Counted from the stretch's first letter, positions 1 through 11,843 are shown. The stretch: DNA of 64,000 bases from Streptomyces sp. SPB162 (GCF_029504575.1 NZ_JAQFII010000001.1:1512501-1576500), one strand, 5' to 3'. Notes: generated by a model from the sequence alone, not told the origin. Numbers and translations are program-made.

Positions 1-535
1 CCCACCAGAAGTGCTCCAGCAGGATGCCGCCGACGACCGGTCCCACGGCGGCGCCCGCCGTCGAGGCAGCACCCCACACGCCGATCGCGAAGCTGCGCTC
101 GCGCGGATCGGTGAAGAGGTTGCGGATCAGCGCGAGGGTGGACGGCATCAAGGTGGCCCCGGCCACGCCCATCAGGGCGCGGGCGATGATCAGCGTCTCC
201 GGGGTGTGCGCATACGCGGCGAGCACCGACAGCCCGCCGAACGCGGCGGAGCCGATGAGCAGCAGTTTCTTGCGGCCGACGCGGTCGCCGAGGCTGCCCA
301 TCGAGACCAGCAGGCCGGCGATGACGAACGAGTAGATGTCGCCGATCCACAGCACCTGTGTCGAGGACGGCTGCAGGTCCTCGGTCAGGAACGGCATCGC
401 CAGCCCGAGCACCGTCGCGTCCACCGCGACGAGCAGCAGCGCCAGCGTCAGGATGGCGAGCGCGAGCCAACGTGAGGGGTGCGGGGGCGTCGGTGACACG
501 GGTGCGGACGGCTTGTGCAGGGCGTCGCGGGTCAT
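1..535 (-). CDS. MFS drug exporter, DHA2 type (partial, C-terminus outside window)
   Basis: N-terminal 178 residues of a major-facilitator drug:H+ antiporter that would export small toxic molecules across the cytoplasmic membrane. The first membrane helix (about residues 23-48) carries the aspartate-containing VAVDATVL motif usual in 14-helix DHA2/EmrB-QacA transporters. The MFS motif A loop GSLGDRVGRKK follows near residue 81, and two to three more helices precede the window edge. The ATG overlaps the TGA of the upstream tetR gene (ATGA), so the pair is translationally coupled and the TetR protein is the likely local repressor. The substrate cannot be told from sequence. Confidence 0.88.
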   Translation of the reverse strand, partial: MTRDALHKPSAPVSPTPPHPSRWLALAILTLALLLVAVDATVLGLAMPFLTEDLQPSSTQVLWIGDIYSFVIAGLLVSMGSLGDRVGRKKLLLIGSAAFGGLSVLAAYAHTPETLIIARALMGVAGATLMPSTLALIRNLFTDPRERSFAIGVWGAASTAGAAVGPVVGGILLEHFWW

Positions 536-1080
536 GACGCGCTCCGCAGCATCCCGCCGAGCAGCAGCTCGGAGACCATACGGGCCGAATCGTTCCGTGC
601 CATACGTCCATCCTGGACGCACCAGGCCGAGGCCGCGATCAGGGCGTACAGCGCCTCGCCCAGCCAGGTGGGCGTCAGGTCGTACCGGAACAGCCCCTGC
701 TCCTGGCCGCGCCGGAACAGCGCGCTGACCCGCTCGTCGACCCGCGCCCAGCCCTCGGTCACCTCCGGCACGTCGTACAGCTGGTTCTCGCCGTAGAGGA
801 AGGCCAGAAATCCGGAGACGGGGATGGCCTCGTCGATCAGCCGGCGCACCGCCGCGACCGGGTCGCCCTCCTCTATGCGGGCGGCGTCCAGCCTCTCGTC
901 CATCTGCGCGTTCCCGAGCAGGCCCAGCGCCCGGACGAGGGCGTCGCGGCCGGGGAAGTGCCGGTGCAGGGTGGCGCGGCTGATGCCGGCCGCCTTGGCG
1001 ATCTCGTCCATGGACGCGGTGGCTCGGCGACTCAGCAGGGCCGCGGCGTCGCGCAGCACCTGGTCACGATCGAAGCTCAT
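532..1080 (-). CDS. TetR-family repressor of the adjacent MFS exporter
   Basis: 182-residue TetR regulator. The N-terminal helix-turn-helix lies around residues 20-50 (MDEIAKAAGISRATLHRHF), followed by a variable ligand-binding domain. It is first in a two-gene operon with the MFS exporter and overlaps it by 4 bases, the usual layout of an efflux pump controlled by its own ligand-sensing repressor. A perfect inverted repeat lies just upstream (1098-1119), and a third half-site overlaps the start codon, so autoregulation is likely. The inducer is unknown. Confidence 0.9.
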   Translation of the reverse strand: MSFDRDQVLRDAAALLSRRATASMDEIAKAAGISRATLHRHFPGRDALVRALGLLGNAQMDERLDAARIEEGDPVAAVRRLIDEAIPVSGFLAFLYGENQLYDVPEVTEGWARVDERVSALFRRGQEQGLFRYDLTPTWLGEALYALIAASAWCVQDGRMARNDSARMVSELLLGGMLRSAS

Positions 1081-1119
1081 GAGACAAAGATAGCGCGCAT
1101 GAGACAGTGATGTCTCATG
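1078..1119. promoter_or_regulatory. TetR operator with three copies of a 9-base half-site
   Basis: CATGAGACA (1098-1106), a GTGA spacer, then TGTCTCATG (1111-1119) form a perfect 9+4+9 inverted repeat. A third CATGAGACA lies at 1078-1086 over the tetR start codon, 20 bases (two helical turns) from the first copy. Position and symmetry fit an autoregulatory TetR operator. Binding itself is inferred. Confidence 0.8.
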
Positions 1120-1134
1120 TAGAAGGCGCAGAAA

Positions 1135-1172
1135 GGGCGGAGGCCGAGCCGTCGCGGCCCGGCGCTCCGCCC
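1135..1172 (-). terminator. Hairpin after argH
   Basis: GGGCGGAG (1135-1142) pairs perfectly with CTCCGCCC (1165-1172), a few bases after the argH stop. There is no T-run, which is common for Streptomyces terminators. It separates argH from the tetR promoter. Confidence 0.5.
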
Positions 1173-1176
1173 GGTG

Positions 1177-2610
<1,434 letters not shown>

Positions 2611-2656
2611 TCAAGGTGTCGCGTGGACCGTCGCCTGGTGACGGCCGCACTGACTG

Positions 2657-2690
2657 GCATAAGTATGCATTGGACTGCATGATTCGTCAA
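2657..2690 (-). promoter_or_regulatory. argH promoter with overlapping ARG-box-like operator
   Basis: Read on the minus strand, TTGACG (2685-2690) and CATACT (2662-2667) are spaced by exactly 17 bases, a good housekeeping promoter. The spacer and -10 contain CATGCA and ATGCATA-type half-sites resembling ARG boxes known upstream of Streptomyces arg genes. An ArgR hexamer bound here would occlude RNA polymerase. The promoter geometry is seen; ArgR binding is inferred. Confidence 0.65.
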
Positions 2691-2726
2691 AAGCCGGATC
2701 CGGCGGGTCCGCCACCCCGAAAACAC

Positions 2727-2756
2727 GGAAGGACCCCCGCGAACGGGGGCCCTTCC
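2727..2756 (-). terminator. Rho-independent terminator after argR
   Basis: A 13-base stem (2727-2739 with 2744-2756) is complementary apart from one G-U wobble in the minus-strand RNA and is closed by a UUCG tetraloop. A TTTT lies just downstream in the minus direction. It ends the argCJBDR transcript before argH. Confidence 0.85.
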
Positions 2757-2770
2757 TTCGAGGATGCGGC

Positions 2771-3307
2771 TCAGTGCTGCCGGTGGTCGCCCGCCGCGAG
2801 CCGGAGCAGGTGGTCGGCCAGCGCCTGGCCGCCGGCCGCGTCCCGGCTGATCAGCATGAGGGTGTCGTCGCCCGCGATGGTGCCCAGGATGTCGTGCACC
2901 TCGGCCTGGTCGATCGCGGAGGCCAGGAACTGGGCCGCGCCCGGCGGGGTGCGCAGGACGACCAGGTTGGCGGACGCCTCCGCCGAGATGAGCAGCTCGC
3001 CCGCGAGCCGGGCCATCCGCTCCTCCTTGACGGACTCCCCCAGCGGCGCCTGCGGGGTGCGGAAGCCGCCCTCGGACGGCACCGCGTAGATCAGCTCGCC
3101 GCCGGCGTTACGGATCTTGACCGCGCCCAGCTCGTCCAGGTCGCGCGAGAGCGTCGCCTGCGTGACGCTCAGCCCGTCGTCGGAGAGCATCTTGGCGAGC
3201 TGGCTCTGCGACCGCACCGGCTGCCGGTTGAGGATGTCCACGATCCGCCGGTGGCGTGCGGTGCGGGTCTGCGGTACGGCCTGGCCGCCCTGCTGCGCCT
3301 CGGTCAT
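2771..3307 (-). CDS. argR: Arginine repressor ArgR
   Basis: 178-residue hexameric repressor and sensor of arginine. A winged helix-turn-helix lies at about residues 30-70 ([20 protein letters not shown]). The C-terminal arginine-binding/oligomerisation domain carries the [12 protein letters not shown] motif near residue 145. It is last in argCJBDR, and its ATG overlaps the argD stop (ATGA). Encoding the repressor at the end of the operon it controls gives negative feedback. Likely targets here are the argC and argH promoters. Confidence 0.96.
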   Translation of the reverse strand: MTEAQQGGQAVPQTRTARHRRIVDILNRQPVRSQSQLAKMLSDDGLSVTQATLSRDLDELGAVKIRNAGGELIYAVPSEGGFRTPQAPLGESVKEERMARLAGELLISAEASANLVVLRTPPGAAQFLASAIDQAEVHDILGTIAGDDTLMLISRDAAGGQALADHLLRLAAGDHRQH

Positions 3308-4506
3308 CGTCGCGTTTCTCCGGATCGTTGGCCCTTGTGTACCGCGTCGAGGACGGCGGGCAGAGCCTGGAGGAACACCTCCACCTCGTCATCGCCGAGG
3401 ATGAGCGGAGGGGCGAGCCGTACCGTGTCGGGCACAGCCGCGTTCACCAGGATTCCGGCGTCCTGAGCCGCCTGTTGCACCTGCGGCGCGAGCGGCTCCG
3501 TGAGAACGATACCCAGCAGGAGCCCCGCACCGCGCACATGATCGACCAACGGGTGCCCGAGCGCCTCGATCCCGTGCCGCAGCCGGTCGCCCTGCCGCTT
3601 GACGTTGTCGAGGATCCCGTCGGCCGCGATGGTGTCCAGGACGGCGAGCGCGGCGGCGCAGGCGACCGGGTTCCCGCCGAAGGTGGTGCCGTGCTGACCC
3701 GGCGTGAGGAGGTCGGCCGCGGCGCCGAAGGCGATCGTCGCACCGATCGGCAGACCGGCCCCCAGGCCCTTGGCGAGGGTGACGACATCGGGCTCGACGC
3801 CGTGCGCCTGGTGCTCGAACCACTGGCCCGTCCGTCCGATGCCGGTCTGCACCTCGTCCAGGACCAGCAGGGTGCCGGTGGCGGTGGTGATCTCCCGCGC
3901 GGCCTTCAGGTATCCGGCGGGCGGCACGACCACGCCGTTCTCGCCCTGGATCGGTTCGATGATCACCAGCGCGGTGTCGGTGGTGACGGCGGCGCGCAGC
4001 GCGTCCACGTCGCCGAACGCCACATGCGTGACGTCACCGGGCAGCGGGTGGAACGCCTCCTGCTTCTTCGGCTGGCCGGTGAGCGCGAGGGCGCCCATCG
4101 TCCGGCCGTGGAAGGCGCCCGAGGTGGCCACCATGTGCCGGCGGCCGGTCAGCCGGCCGATCTTGAAGGCGGCCTCCACCGCCTCCGCGCCGGAGTTGGA
4201 GAAGAAGACCCTCCCGACCCGGCCGAAGAGCTGCAGCAGCCGCTCCGCCACGGCCACCGGGGGCTCGGCGATGAAGAGGTTCGACACATGGCCGAGCGTG
4301 CCGATCTGCTCGGAGACGGCCCGGACCACGGCCGGATGCCCGGTGCCCAGGGAGTTGACCGCGATGCCGCCGACGAAGTCGAGGTAGACCTTGCCGTCGG
4401 CGTCCCAGAACTTCACGCCCTCGCCGCGGACCAGCGGGACGCGCGGCGTCCCGTAGTTGTCCATCAGCGAGCCCTGCCAGCGCCGCGTCAGTTCCTCGTT
4501 GCTCAT
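3304..4506 (-). CDS. argD: Acetylornithine aminotransferase
   Basis: 400-residue PLP enzyme converting N-acetylglutamate semialdehyde to N2-acetylornithine. It is a class III aminotransferase: the PLP lysine is about Lys246 in [10 protein letters not shown], the cofactor aspartate is in VLDEVQTG, and GTTFGGNP lies near residue 272. Its ATG overlaps the argB stop, and its stop overlaps the argR start, so it is coupled on both sides. Some family members also use succinyldiaminopimelate, but operon context supports the arginine role. Confidence 0.97.
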   Translation of the reverse strand: MSNEELTRRWQGSLMDNYGTPRVPLVRGEGVKFWDADGKVYLDFVGGIAVNSLGTGHPAVVRAVSEQIGTLGHVSNLFIAEPPVAVAERLLQLFGRVGRVFFSNSGAEAVEAAFKIGRLTGRRHMVATSGAFHGRTMGALALTGQPKKQEAFHPLPGDVTHVAFGDVDALRAAVTTDTALVIIEPIQGENGVVVPPAGYLKAAREITTATGTLLVLDEVQTGIGRTGQWFEHQAHGVEPDVVTLAKGLGAGLPIGATIAFGAAADLLTPGQHGTTFGGNPVACAAALAVLDTIAADGILDNVKRQGDRLRHGIEALGHPLVDHVRGAGLLLGIVLTEPLAPQVQQAAQDAGILVNAAVPDTVRLAPPLILGDDEVEVFLQALPAVLDAVHKGQRSGETRR

Positions 4507-5407
4507 GATCCGTCCCCCCGCGCGTCCGGCACGATCATCGTGCCGATGCCGTCGTCCGTGAATACCTCGAGGAGCATCGAGTGCGGCACCCGGCCGTCGA
4601 TGATCCGTGCGCTGCCGACACCGTGGCGCACGGCGTACAGGCAGCCCTCCATCTTGGGCACCATGCCGCTCGACAGATCGGGCAGCAGCTTCTCCAGTTC
4701 GCTCGCGGTGAGCCGGCTGATCACGTCCTCGCTGGACGGCCAGTCGGCGTACAGCCCCTCGACGTCGGTGAGGACCACGAGGACCTCGGCGTCCAGCGCC
4801 GAGGCGAGCGCGGCGGCGGCGGTGTCCGCGTTGATGTTGTAGACGTGACCGTCCTCGCCGCGGGCGATGGACGAGACGACCGGGATCCGGCCGTCGTCCA
4901 GCAGCGCCTGGATGGCGCCCGGGTCGACCTCGGTGATCTCACCGACCAGGCCGATGTCCACCTGCTCCCCGTCCACGACCGCGTGCCGCCGGACGGCCGT
5001 CATGGTGTGCGCGTCCTCGCCGGTCATCCCGACGGCGAACGGCCCGTGCTCGTTGAGCAGCCCGACCAACTGCCGCTGGACCTGCCCGGCGAGCACCATC
5101 CGGACGACGTCCATCGTCTCGGGGGTGGTCACCCGCAGTCCGGCGGTGAAGGACGACGCGATGCCGAGCCGGTCGAGTTGTGCGCTGATCTGCGGGCCGC
5201 CGCCGTGCACGACGACGGGCTTGAGGCCGGCGTGCCGCAGGAAGACGACGTCCTGGGCGAAGGCCGCCTTCAGCTCCTCGTCGACCATGGCGTTGCCGCC
5301 GAACTTGATGACGACGGTCTTGCCGTTGAAGCGGGTGAGCCACGGCAGCGCCTCGATGAGGATGCGGGCCTTGGGCAGCGCGGTGTGGTTCCGCGCGGTG
5401 GGGTTGG

Positions 5408-5411
<4 letters not shown>
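4503..5411 (-). CDS. argB: Acetylglutamate kinase
   Basis: 302-residue amino-acid kinase phosphorylating N-acetylglutamate, usually the arginine feedback step. VIKFGGNAM near residue 34 is the ATP-binding glycine/lysine motif, and [10 protein letters not shown] near residue 72 binds substrate. A longer open frame continues upstream to 5684, but it only shadows argJ. The ATG at 5411 overlaps the argJ TGA (ATGA) like every other junction in this operon and gives the normal family length. Confidence 0.97.
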
Positions 5412-7638
<2,227 letters not shown>

Positions 7639-7658
7639 AATTACGGATTCCCTGGCCT

Positions 7659-7664
7659 TAACCT
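7659..7664 (+). promoter_or_regulatory. -10 element of a probable leaderless transcript (YdeI-like gene)
   Basis: TAACCT followed by 7 bases and the ATG at 7672; no Shine-Dalgarno sequence in between. This spacing puts the transcription start at the A of the start codon. Confidence 0.5.
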
Positions 7665-7671
7665 GGGCCGC

Positions 7672-8247
7672 ATGGACGAGGTCGACGGGGTGGAGATCAT
7701 CGCTTTCGCGGACGCGGCGGCGTTCGAGGAGTGGCTGGCCGGGCACGTCACCCGTGACGAGGGCGTGTGGATCAAGATGGCCAAGAAGGGATCCGGCATC
7801 CCGACGGTCACTTCCGACGAGCTGGTCGACGTCGGGCTGTGCTACGGCTGGATCTCCGGGCAGCGGCGCTCCCTCGACGCGCGGTACTACCTGCAGAAGT
7901 ACGTGCCGCGCCGGCCCAGGAGCCTGTGGTCGCGGGTGAACGTGGACAAGGTCGCGGCGCTGACGGCCGCCGGGCGGATGCGCGAACCCGGGCTCGCCGA
8001 GGTGCGCAGGGCGCAGGAGGACGGGCGGTGGGCCGCTGCCTACGACTCGCAGCGGACGGCGACCGTACCGCCCGATCTCGCGGCCGCGCTCGACGCGGAC
8101 CCGGTGGCGCGCGAGGCGTTCGAGGCTCTCGACAGAACCGGTCGCTACCTGGCCGTCCTGCCGCTGCTCCAGGCGCTCACCCCGGAGAGCCGAAAGGCCC
8201 GCCTCGCGAAGACGCTCCGGTCGCTGAGCGGTGCGACCCCCGGATAG
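7672..8247 (+). CDS. YdeI/OmpD-associated (OmdA) family protein
   Basis: 191-residue soluble protein with the layout of YdeI-like proteins: an N-terminal block EEWLAGHVTRDEGVWIKMAKKG, a central GWISGQRRSLDARYYLQKY motif, and a C-terminal OmdA-type helical segment from about residue 130. Family members have been linked to envelope stress or bacteriocin protection, but the biochemical role is unclear. It is divergent from argC, with starts 87 bases apart. No RBS precedes the ATG, and TAACCT at 7659-7664 suggests a leaderless mRNA. Nothing ties it to arginine metabolism except position. Confidence 0.8.
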   Translation: MDEVDGVEIIAFADAAAFEEWLAGHVTRDEGVWIKMAKKGSGIPTVTSDELVDVGLCYGWISGQRRSLDARYYLQKYVPRRPRSLWSRVNVDKVAALTAAGRMREPGLAEVRRAQEDGRWAAAYDSQRTATVPPDLAAALDADPVAREAFEALDRTGRYLAVLPLLQALTPESRKARLAKTLRSLSGATPG

Positions 8248-8252
8248 GGCGC

Positions 8253-9197
8253 TCAGCGCGAGCAGCCGCCGACGGCCACCGACCCGGCCGCCGCACCCGC
8301 GTCGGCGCGCGGCCGCGCCGGGCGGCGGGTCAGGCCCACGCCGACCAGCACCACGGCCATGCCCGCGACGGTCCTGAGGCCGACGTTCTCGTGCAGCACG
8401 ATCGCGCCCAGGCCCACCGAGACCACCGGCAGCAGGTATCCGACGGTGGAGGCGTTGGTGGCGCCCTCGTCCGCGATGAGGCGGTAGGTGAGGTGGAAGG
8501 TGATGCCGGTGGCGAACACTCCCAGGACGACGACGGCCGACAGCGCCGCGGGCCCGGGATGCACGGCGGTCAGACCGCCGAGCGGCAGGGCCAGCGCGCT
8601 GAGTCCCGTCGCGGCGAGGAGTTGCGACGCGGAGAGCGCGATGGTGGCGGTGCCCTTCCCGACCAGATGGCGTCCCATGTAGGCGAACGCGACGGCATAA
8701 CTCGCCGCCGCCCCGAGCATCGCGGCGGCGCCCCAGCTGACCAGCCCGGCCCGGCCCCACGGGGCGAAGATCAGCAGCGTGCCCGCGAATCCGAGCAGCA
8801 GTCCGCCCAACCGGGCGGGGTGGAGCCGGCGTTCGGTCCCGATGGCGAGTCCGATCAACAGGGACCACAGCGGGGTCGTCGCGTTGAGGACGCCGGCTAC
8901 GCCGGAGTCGACCGTCTGCTCGCCGACGCTGAACAGGGCGAAGGGCAGCGCGTTGCAGAAGAATGCGGCCACCACGATATGACCCCAGGTCACGCGGTCG
9001 CGCGGCAGTCCGCGGCGTCCCGACAGGCACAGGACGAGCAGAACGACGGAGCCCAACGCGCAGCGGGTGAAGGTCACTTGAGCGGGCGACAGCCCGTCCA
9101 GCGCCAGTTTGATCCAGAGGAACGTCGATCCCCACAGCAGGGCGAGGACGCCCATCCGCACCCATGACATCGGGCCGGATCTGCTACTGCCGCTCAC
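8253..9197 (-). CDS. EamA/DMT-superfamily exporter
   Basis: 314-residue drug/metabolite transporter with about ten hydrophobic helices in two EamA repeats. The first repeat starts near residue 13 (MGVLALLWGSTFLWIKLAL) and the second near residue 150. GTG at 9197 is chosen because GAGGAG lies about 7 bases upstream; the open frame continues far upstream only as an artefact over the lysR gene. It is divergent from a LysR regulator, a common layout for RhtA/YdcZ-like metabolite exporters switched on by their substrate. The substrate is unknown. Its stop lies 6 bases from the tail of the preceding plus-strand gene. Confidence 0.9.
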   Translation of the reverse strand: MSGSSRSGPMSWVRMGVLALLWGSTFLWIKLALDGLSPAQVTFTRCALGSVVLLVLCLSGRRGLPRDRVTWGHIVVAAFFCNALPFALFSVGEQTVDSGVAGVLNATTPLWSLLIGLAIGTERRLHPARLGGLLLGFAGTLLIFAPWGRAGLVSWGAAAMLGAAASYAVAFAYMGRHLVGKGTATIALSASQLLAATGLSALALPLGGLTAVHPGPAALSAVVVLGVFATGITFHLTYRLIADEGATNASTVGYLLPVVSVGLGAIVLHENVGLRTVAGMAVVLVGVGLTRRPARPRADAGAAAGSVAVGGCSR

Positions 9198-9304
9198 TGC
9201 TGTCTCCTCTGTCGCCGTTCCGGTCCATCGCTGGTCCGGTCTCCTGTGATCACCGTGCCCGCGATCGACCCGACAGGACAAGAGAAAAGAGTTGCACGCA
9301 CCGT

Positions 9305-9310
9305 TAAGCT
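9305..9310 (+). promoter_or_regulatory. -10 element of a probable leaderless lysR transcript
   Basis: TAAGCT, then exactly 7 bases (CTCCTAC), then ATG at 9318. There is no purine-rich RBS, and the motif spacing is that of Streptomyces leaderless promoters. Confidence 0.55.
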
Positions 9311-9317
9311 CTCCTAC

Positions 9318-10235
9318 ATGCTCGATGTGAGACGTATGCAGGTGCTGCGGGCGGTCGTCACCAGTGGTTCGGTCACCGCGGCGGCGCTGAACCTCGGGTA
9401 CACGCCGTCCGCCGTGAGCCAGCAGGTGGCGGCGCTGGAGAAGCAGGCCGGGACGGCGCTGCTCGAACGCTTCGGTCGCGGCGTACGGCCGACGGCGGCC
9501 GGACTGCTGCTCACCGAGCACGCGGCCGTGATCAGCAGGAACGTCGCCGAGGCGGAGACGGCGCTGGCCGACCTCCGGGCCGGCCGCACCGGGCAGCTGT
9601 CGATCCGCTATTTCGCCACGGCGGGCGCGACGCTGGTCGCGCCCGCCGTGGCGCGGCTGCGCGCCGAACACCCGGGCGTGCGCATCGACCTCCGGCTCGA
9701 CGACACCGAGGAGTCTCCGGCCTCCGCCGACGGCGGCCCCCTGACCGAGGTGCGGCAGGGCCGGGCCGATCTGGCGATCGTGGTGCTTCCGCGCGACCTG
9801 CCCAGCCCGGGCGTCCGGCTCGTCCACCTGCTGGACGACACCTACCGCGCCGTGCTGCCCAAGGGCCACCGGCTCGCGGCGAAGAAGACGCTGGACCTGA
9901 GTGAGCTGGCCGACGAGCCGTGGGTCGGCAACGAGTGGCCCGCGGGCCCCTGCCTGGAATCCGTGGTCGACGCCTGCGCGGCGGCGGGCTTCAGCCCGGA
10001 CTTCGTGGTCGAGAGCAAGGACCACACGACCGCGCAGGGGTTCATCGCCGCCGGCCTCGGAGTCGGTCTGATGCCGACGCTGGGACTGGGACACCGCCAT
10101 CCCGGCGTCGCCGTGCGGAAGGTACGCGGACCGGAGCCGGTCCGGTCGATCTACGCCGCGGTGCGCGAGACCTCACCGGCCGCGCCGGCCCTGTCGGCCC
10201 TGATCGGCGCCCTGCGGGACGCGGCGGCCGCGTGA
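9318..10235 (+). CDS. LysR-family regulator (divergent to EamA exporter)
   Basis: 305-residue LysR regulator. The winged HTH is at residues 1-60 (VRRMQVLRAVVTSGSVTAAALNLGYTP in outline), followed by an effector-binding domain from about residue 90. The frame is open upstream to 9246, but the ATG at 9318 matches the usual LysR N-terminus and has a TANNNT element 7 bases before it. Divergence from the exporter across about 120 bases suggests it activates that gene in response to an amino acid or other metabolite. The effector is not predictable. Confidence 0.9.
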   Translation: MLDVRRMQVLRAVVTSGSVTAAALNLGYTPSAVSQQVAALEKQAGTALLERFGRGVRPTAAGLLLTEHAAVISRNVAEAETALADLRAGRTGQLSIRYFATAGATLVAPAVARLRAEHPGVRIDLRLDDTEESPASADGGPLTEVRQGRADLAIVVLPRDLPSPGVRLVHLLDDTYRAVLPKGHRLAAKKTLDLSELADEPWVGNEWPAGPCLESVVDACAAAGFSPDFVVESKDHTTAQGFIAAGLGVGLMPTLGLGHRHPGVAVRKVRGPEPVRSIYAAVRETSPAAPALSALIGALRDAAAA

Positions 10236-10247
10236 GGCCGCCGGTGG

Positions 10248-11402
10248 TCAGCGCTTCACCGCTCGCAGGATGACGAACTTCGGGTCGCTCGCGACGACCT
10301 CGCAGTTCCCGAAGAGCTTGCGCAGCTTCACGTGGTATCCGAGGTGCCGGTTGCCGATGACCCACAGCTCGCCCCCGGCGCGCAGCGCGTCGCGGGATCC
10401 CGTGAACATGCTCCAGGCCGTCGTGTCGGTCGTCGCCTGGTGGCTGTGGAACGGCGGGTTGTTCAACACCAGGTCCACCGAGCCGGCGGGCACGGACGAC
10501 AGGCCGTCACCGACCAGGAACTCGGCCTTGGCGTCCGGCCCGGCGTTGGCCCGGAAGGTGGCCTCGGCCGAGGCCACCGCGGAGTAGGACTCGTCGACGA
10601 ACGTCACCTCGGCGCCGGGATCGGCCAGCGCCGCGGCCGTTCCGACCACCCCGTTGCCGCAGCCCAGGTCCACGACGCGCTCGGGGCCCTGCCGCCGCGG
10701 GAGGTTCCGCAGGAAGAAGCGGGTGCCGATGTCGAGGCGGTCGGCGCAGAAGATGCCCGCGTGGTTGGTGACGGCCAGGCCGGAAGCCGCGCCCACGTCG
10801 GCGGGCAGCTCGTACGTGCGCGGCCACGGGCTGTCGCCACGGACGGGCGAGGCGGCCGGCGTGCTGAAGATCAGCCGGGCCTTCTTCGCCGCCAGTGACG
10901 TCCTGGTCGGACCGATGAGCCGCTCGAAGAGGGTGAGCGTCGAGGTGTGGATCTCGGTGACCATGCCCGTGCCCACGACGACGGTGCCCGCGTGCAGCCG
11001 CGGTGCGAGCCGGTGCAGCTGGTCCTCCAGCAGCGCGAGGCTCTTGGGCACCCGGACCAGCAGGACGTCGATGCGGTCCGGGACGGGGTCCATGGCCGAC
11101 AGCAGCCGTACCGCGCCGGCCCCCGCCCCGCTGCGCGCCAGGTTCGCCCGGGTCGCCTGCTGGGTGAGGAAGGAGTCGGTGATCTGCACGGGCCGGTGCG
11201 CGGCGAGCGCGGTGACCAGCGCGCCCCACCGGTCGCCCAGCACGACGACGGTGCCGGCGAGGTCCACGGGCTCCGCGTCGATGCCGTCCAGGTACCGCAG
11301 CAGGTACTCGTCGGCGGCGTCCCAGGCGCGGAGCCTGTCGCGGGGGTCCTCGGGGAAGCGGGTGAGGTCGTACGCACCCGATGACGTCGTCAAACGGTTC
11401 AT
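10248..11402 (-). CDS. Class I SAM methyltransferase, RlmG/RsmC-like
   Basis: 384 residues with two Rossmann-like halves, as in 2-methylguanosine rRNA methyltransferases of the RlmG/RsmC type. The N-terminal half is degenerate. The C-terminal half has the SAM motif I DLGCGNGV at residues 245-252 and the NPPF catalytic motif at 315-318, followed by His. Length is close to RlmG (about 378). The probable substrate is a guanine N2 in rRNA, but the exact nucleotide is an inference from family. A GAGGG precedes the ATG. The gene lies after the hairpin that ends the tRNA-like RNA transcript at 11498. Confidence 0.82.
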   Translation of the reverse strand: MNRLTTSSGAYDLTRFPEDPRDRLRAWDAADEYLLRYLDGIDAEPVDLAGTVVVLGDRWGALVTALAAHRPVQITDSFLTQQATRANLARSGAGAGAVRLLSAMDPVPDRIDVLLVRVPKSLALLEDQLHRLAPRLHAGTVVVGTGMVTEIHTSTLTLFERLIGPTRTSLAAKKARLIFSTPAASPVRGDSPWPRTYELPADVGAASGLAVTNHAGIFCADRLDIGTRFFLRNLPRRQGPERVVDLGCGNGVVGTAAALADPGAEVTFVDESYSAVASAEATFRANAGPDAKAEFLVGDGLSSVPAGSVDLVLNNPPFHSHQATTDTTAWSMFTGSRDALRAGGELWVIGNRHLGYHVKLRKLFGNCEVVASDPKFVILRAVKR

Positions 11403-11450
11403 TGTGCCCTCAGGCTACCTGGGCCTGCGCACGGGCCGGGACCCGTGCCC

Positions 11451-11503
11451 GGACACGGAGCGGGGCCCTGGTGCGGGAAGGACCGGGACACGGAGCAGGG
11501 CCC
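11451..11503. repeat. Short direct repeat downstream of the ncRNAs
   Basis: GGACACGGAGCGGGGCCC (11451-11468) recurs as GGACACGGAGCAGGGCCC (11486-11503), 17 of 18 identical, period 35. The second copy merges with the terminator stem at 11498-11528, so the first copy may be a decayed duplicate of that terminator. Confidence 0.55.
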
Positions 11504-11528
11504 GGAAGCGTGTCCAGCTTCCGGGCCC
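11498..11528 (-). terminator. Terminator after the tRNA-like ncRNA pair
   Basis: GGGCCCGGAAGC (11498-11509) pairs perfectly with GCTTCCGGGCCC (11517-11528) around a 7-base loop. It lies about 25 bases beyond the likely 3' end of the second RNA. No T-run follows. Confidence 0.7.
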
Positions 11529-11552
11529 CTGTTGGTGCCGCCCATATGCACA

Positions 11553-11686
11553 CGCCGGCGCGAGGGGGTGCGGGTCAATTTCACGTCGACTTGTTCTGCC
11601 ATTGAACTACCGCCGCAGGAAGGAGAGCGGCGGACCGGATTCGAACCGGCACCTGACGACCAAGCCCGAACCCGGTGGATCCGGCG
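11553..11686 (-). ncRNA. tRNA-like Y RNA (YrlA type) no. 2, permuted halves
   Basis: Minus-strand order is T-arm, 3' acceptor strand, short loop, 5' acceptor strand, D-arm: the reverse of a tRNA gene. T-arm GCCGG-TTCGAAT-CCGGT is at 11634-11650. CCGCCGC (11627-11633) is joined by the 10-base loop TCTCCTTCCT to GCGGCGG (11610-11616), a perfect 7-bp acceptor-like stem, followed by TA and a D-arm GTTC-AATGGCA-GAAC. Flanks can form a long helix: CGGGTT (11669-11674) with GACCCG (11571-11576), and CGCCGG (11681-11686) with CCGGCG (11553-11558). The 3' strand contains TTGACC, and a C bulge lies opposite, as in Ro60-binding stems of Y RNAs. Published YrlA RNAs have this architecture. The Y-RNA assignment is inference; ends are approximate. 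Confidence 0.68.
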
Positions 11687-11708
11687 ATCGGCGGCGAATG
11701 CTGAGTCT

Positions 11709-11843
11709 GGAGCAAGAGTCTGAGATTGATCACGGTCTGCCTCTGCCTGTTGGGCTACCCCGGCCGGTGGTGCCGGGAGAGGGACTCGAACCCCCACTGG
11801 AACCGTGTCGTCACGACAAGCTTCAAACTGAGCTTTGCGCTCC
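11709..11843 (-). ncRNA. tRNA-like Y RNA (YrlA type) no. 1, permuted halves
   Basis: Same architecture as the neighbour. T-arm GGGGG-TTCGAGT-CCCTC is at 11779-11795. TCCCGGC (11772-11778) is joined by ACCACCG (which spells ACCA) to GCCGGGG (11758-11764), giving a 7-bp acceptor-like stem with one G-U. TA and a GCC...GGC D-arm with an AACAGGCAGA loop follow. CGGTT before the T-arm pairs with GACCG after the D-arm where a tRNA anticodon stem would be, extends to 7 bp, and GGAGC (11839-11843) pairs with GCTCC (11709-11713) at the outer end. No normal anticodon loop is present. In ordinary 5'-to-3' tRNA order nothing pairs. The Y-RNA class is inferred from this layout. Confidence 0.68.

Noticed and set aside
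11553..11843. Two ordinary tRNA genes (Gly-like and another)
   Set aside because: Read in normal 5'-to-3' order the acceptor strands do not pair (GCCGGGG against CCGCCGC) and no proper anticodon loop exists. They pair only in permuted order.
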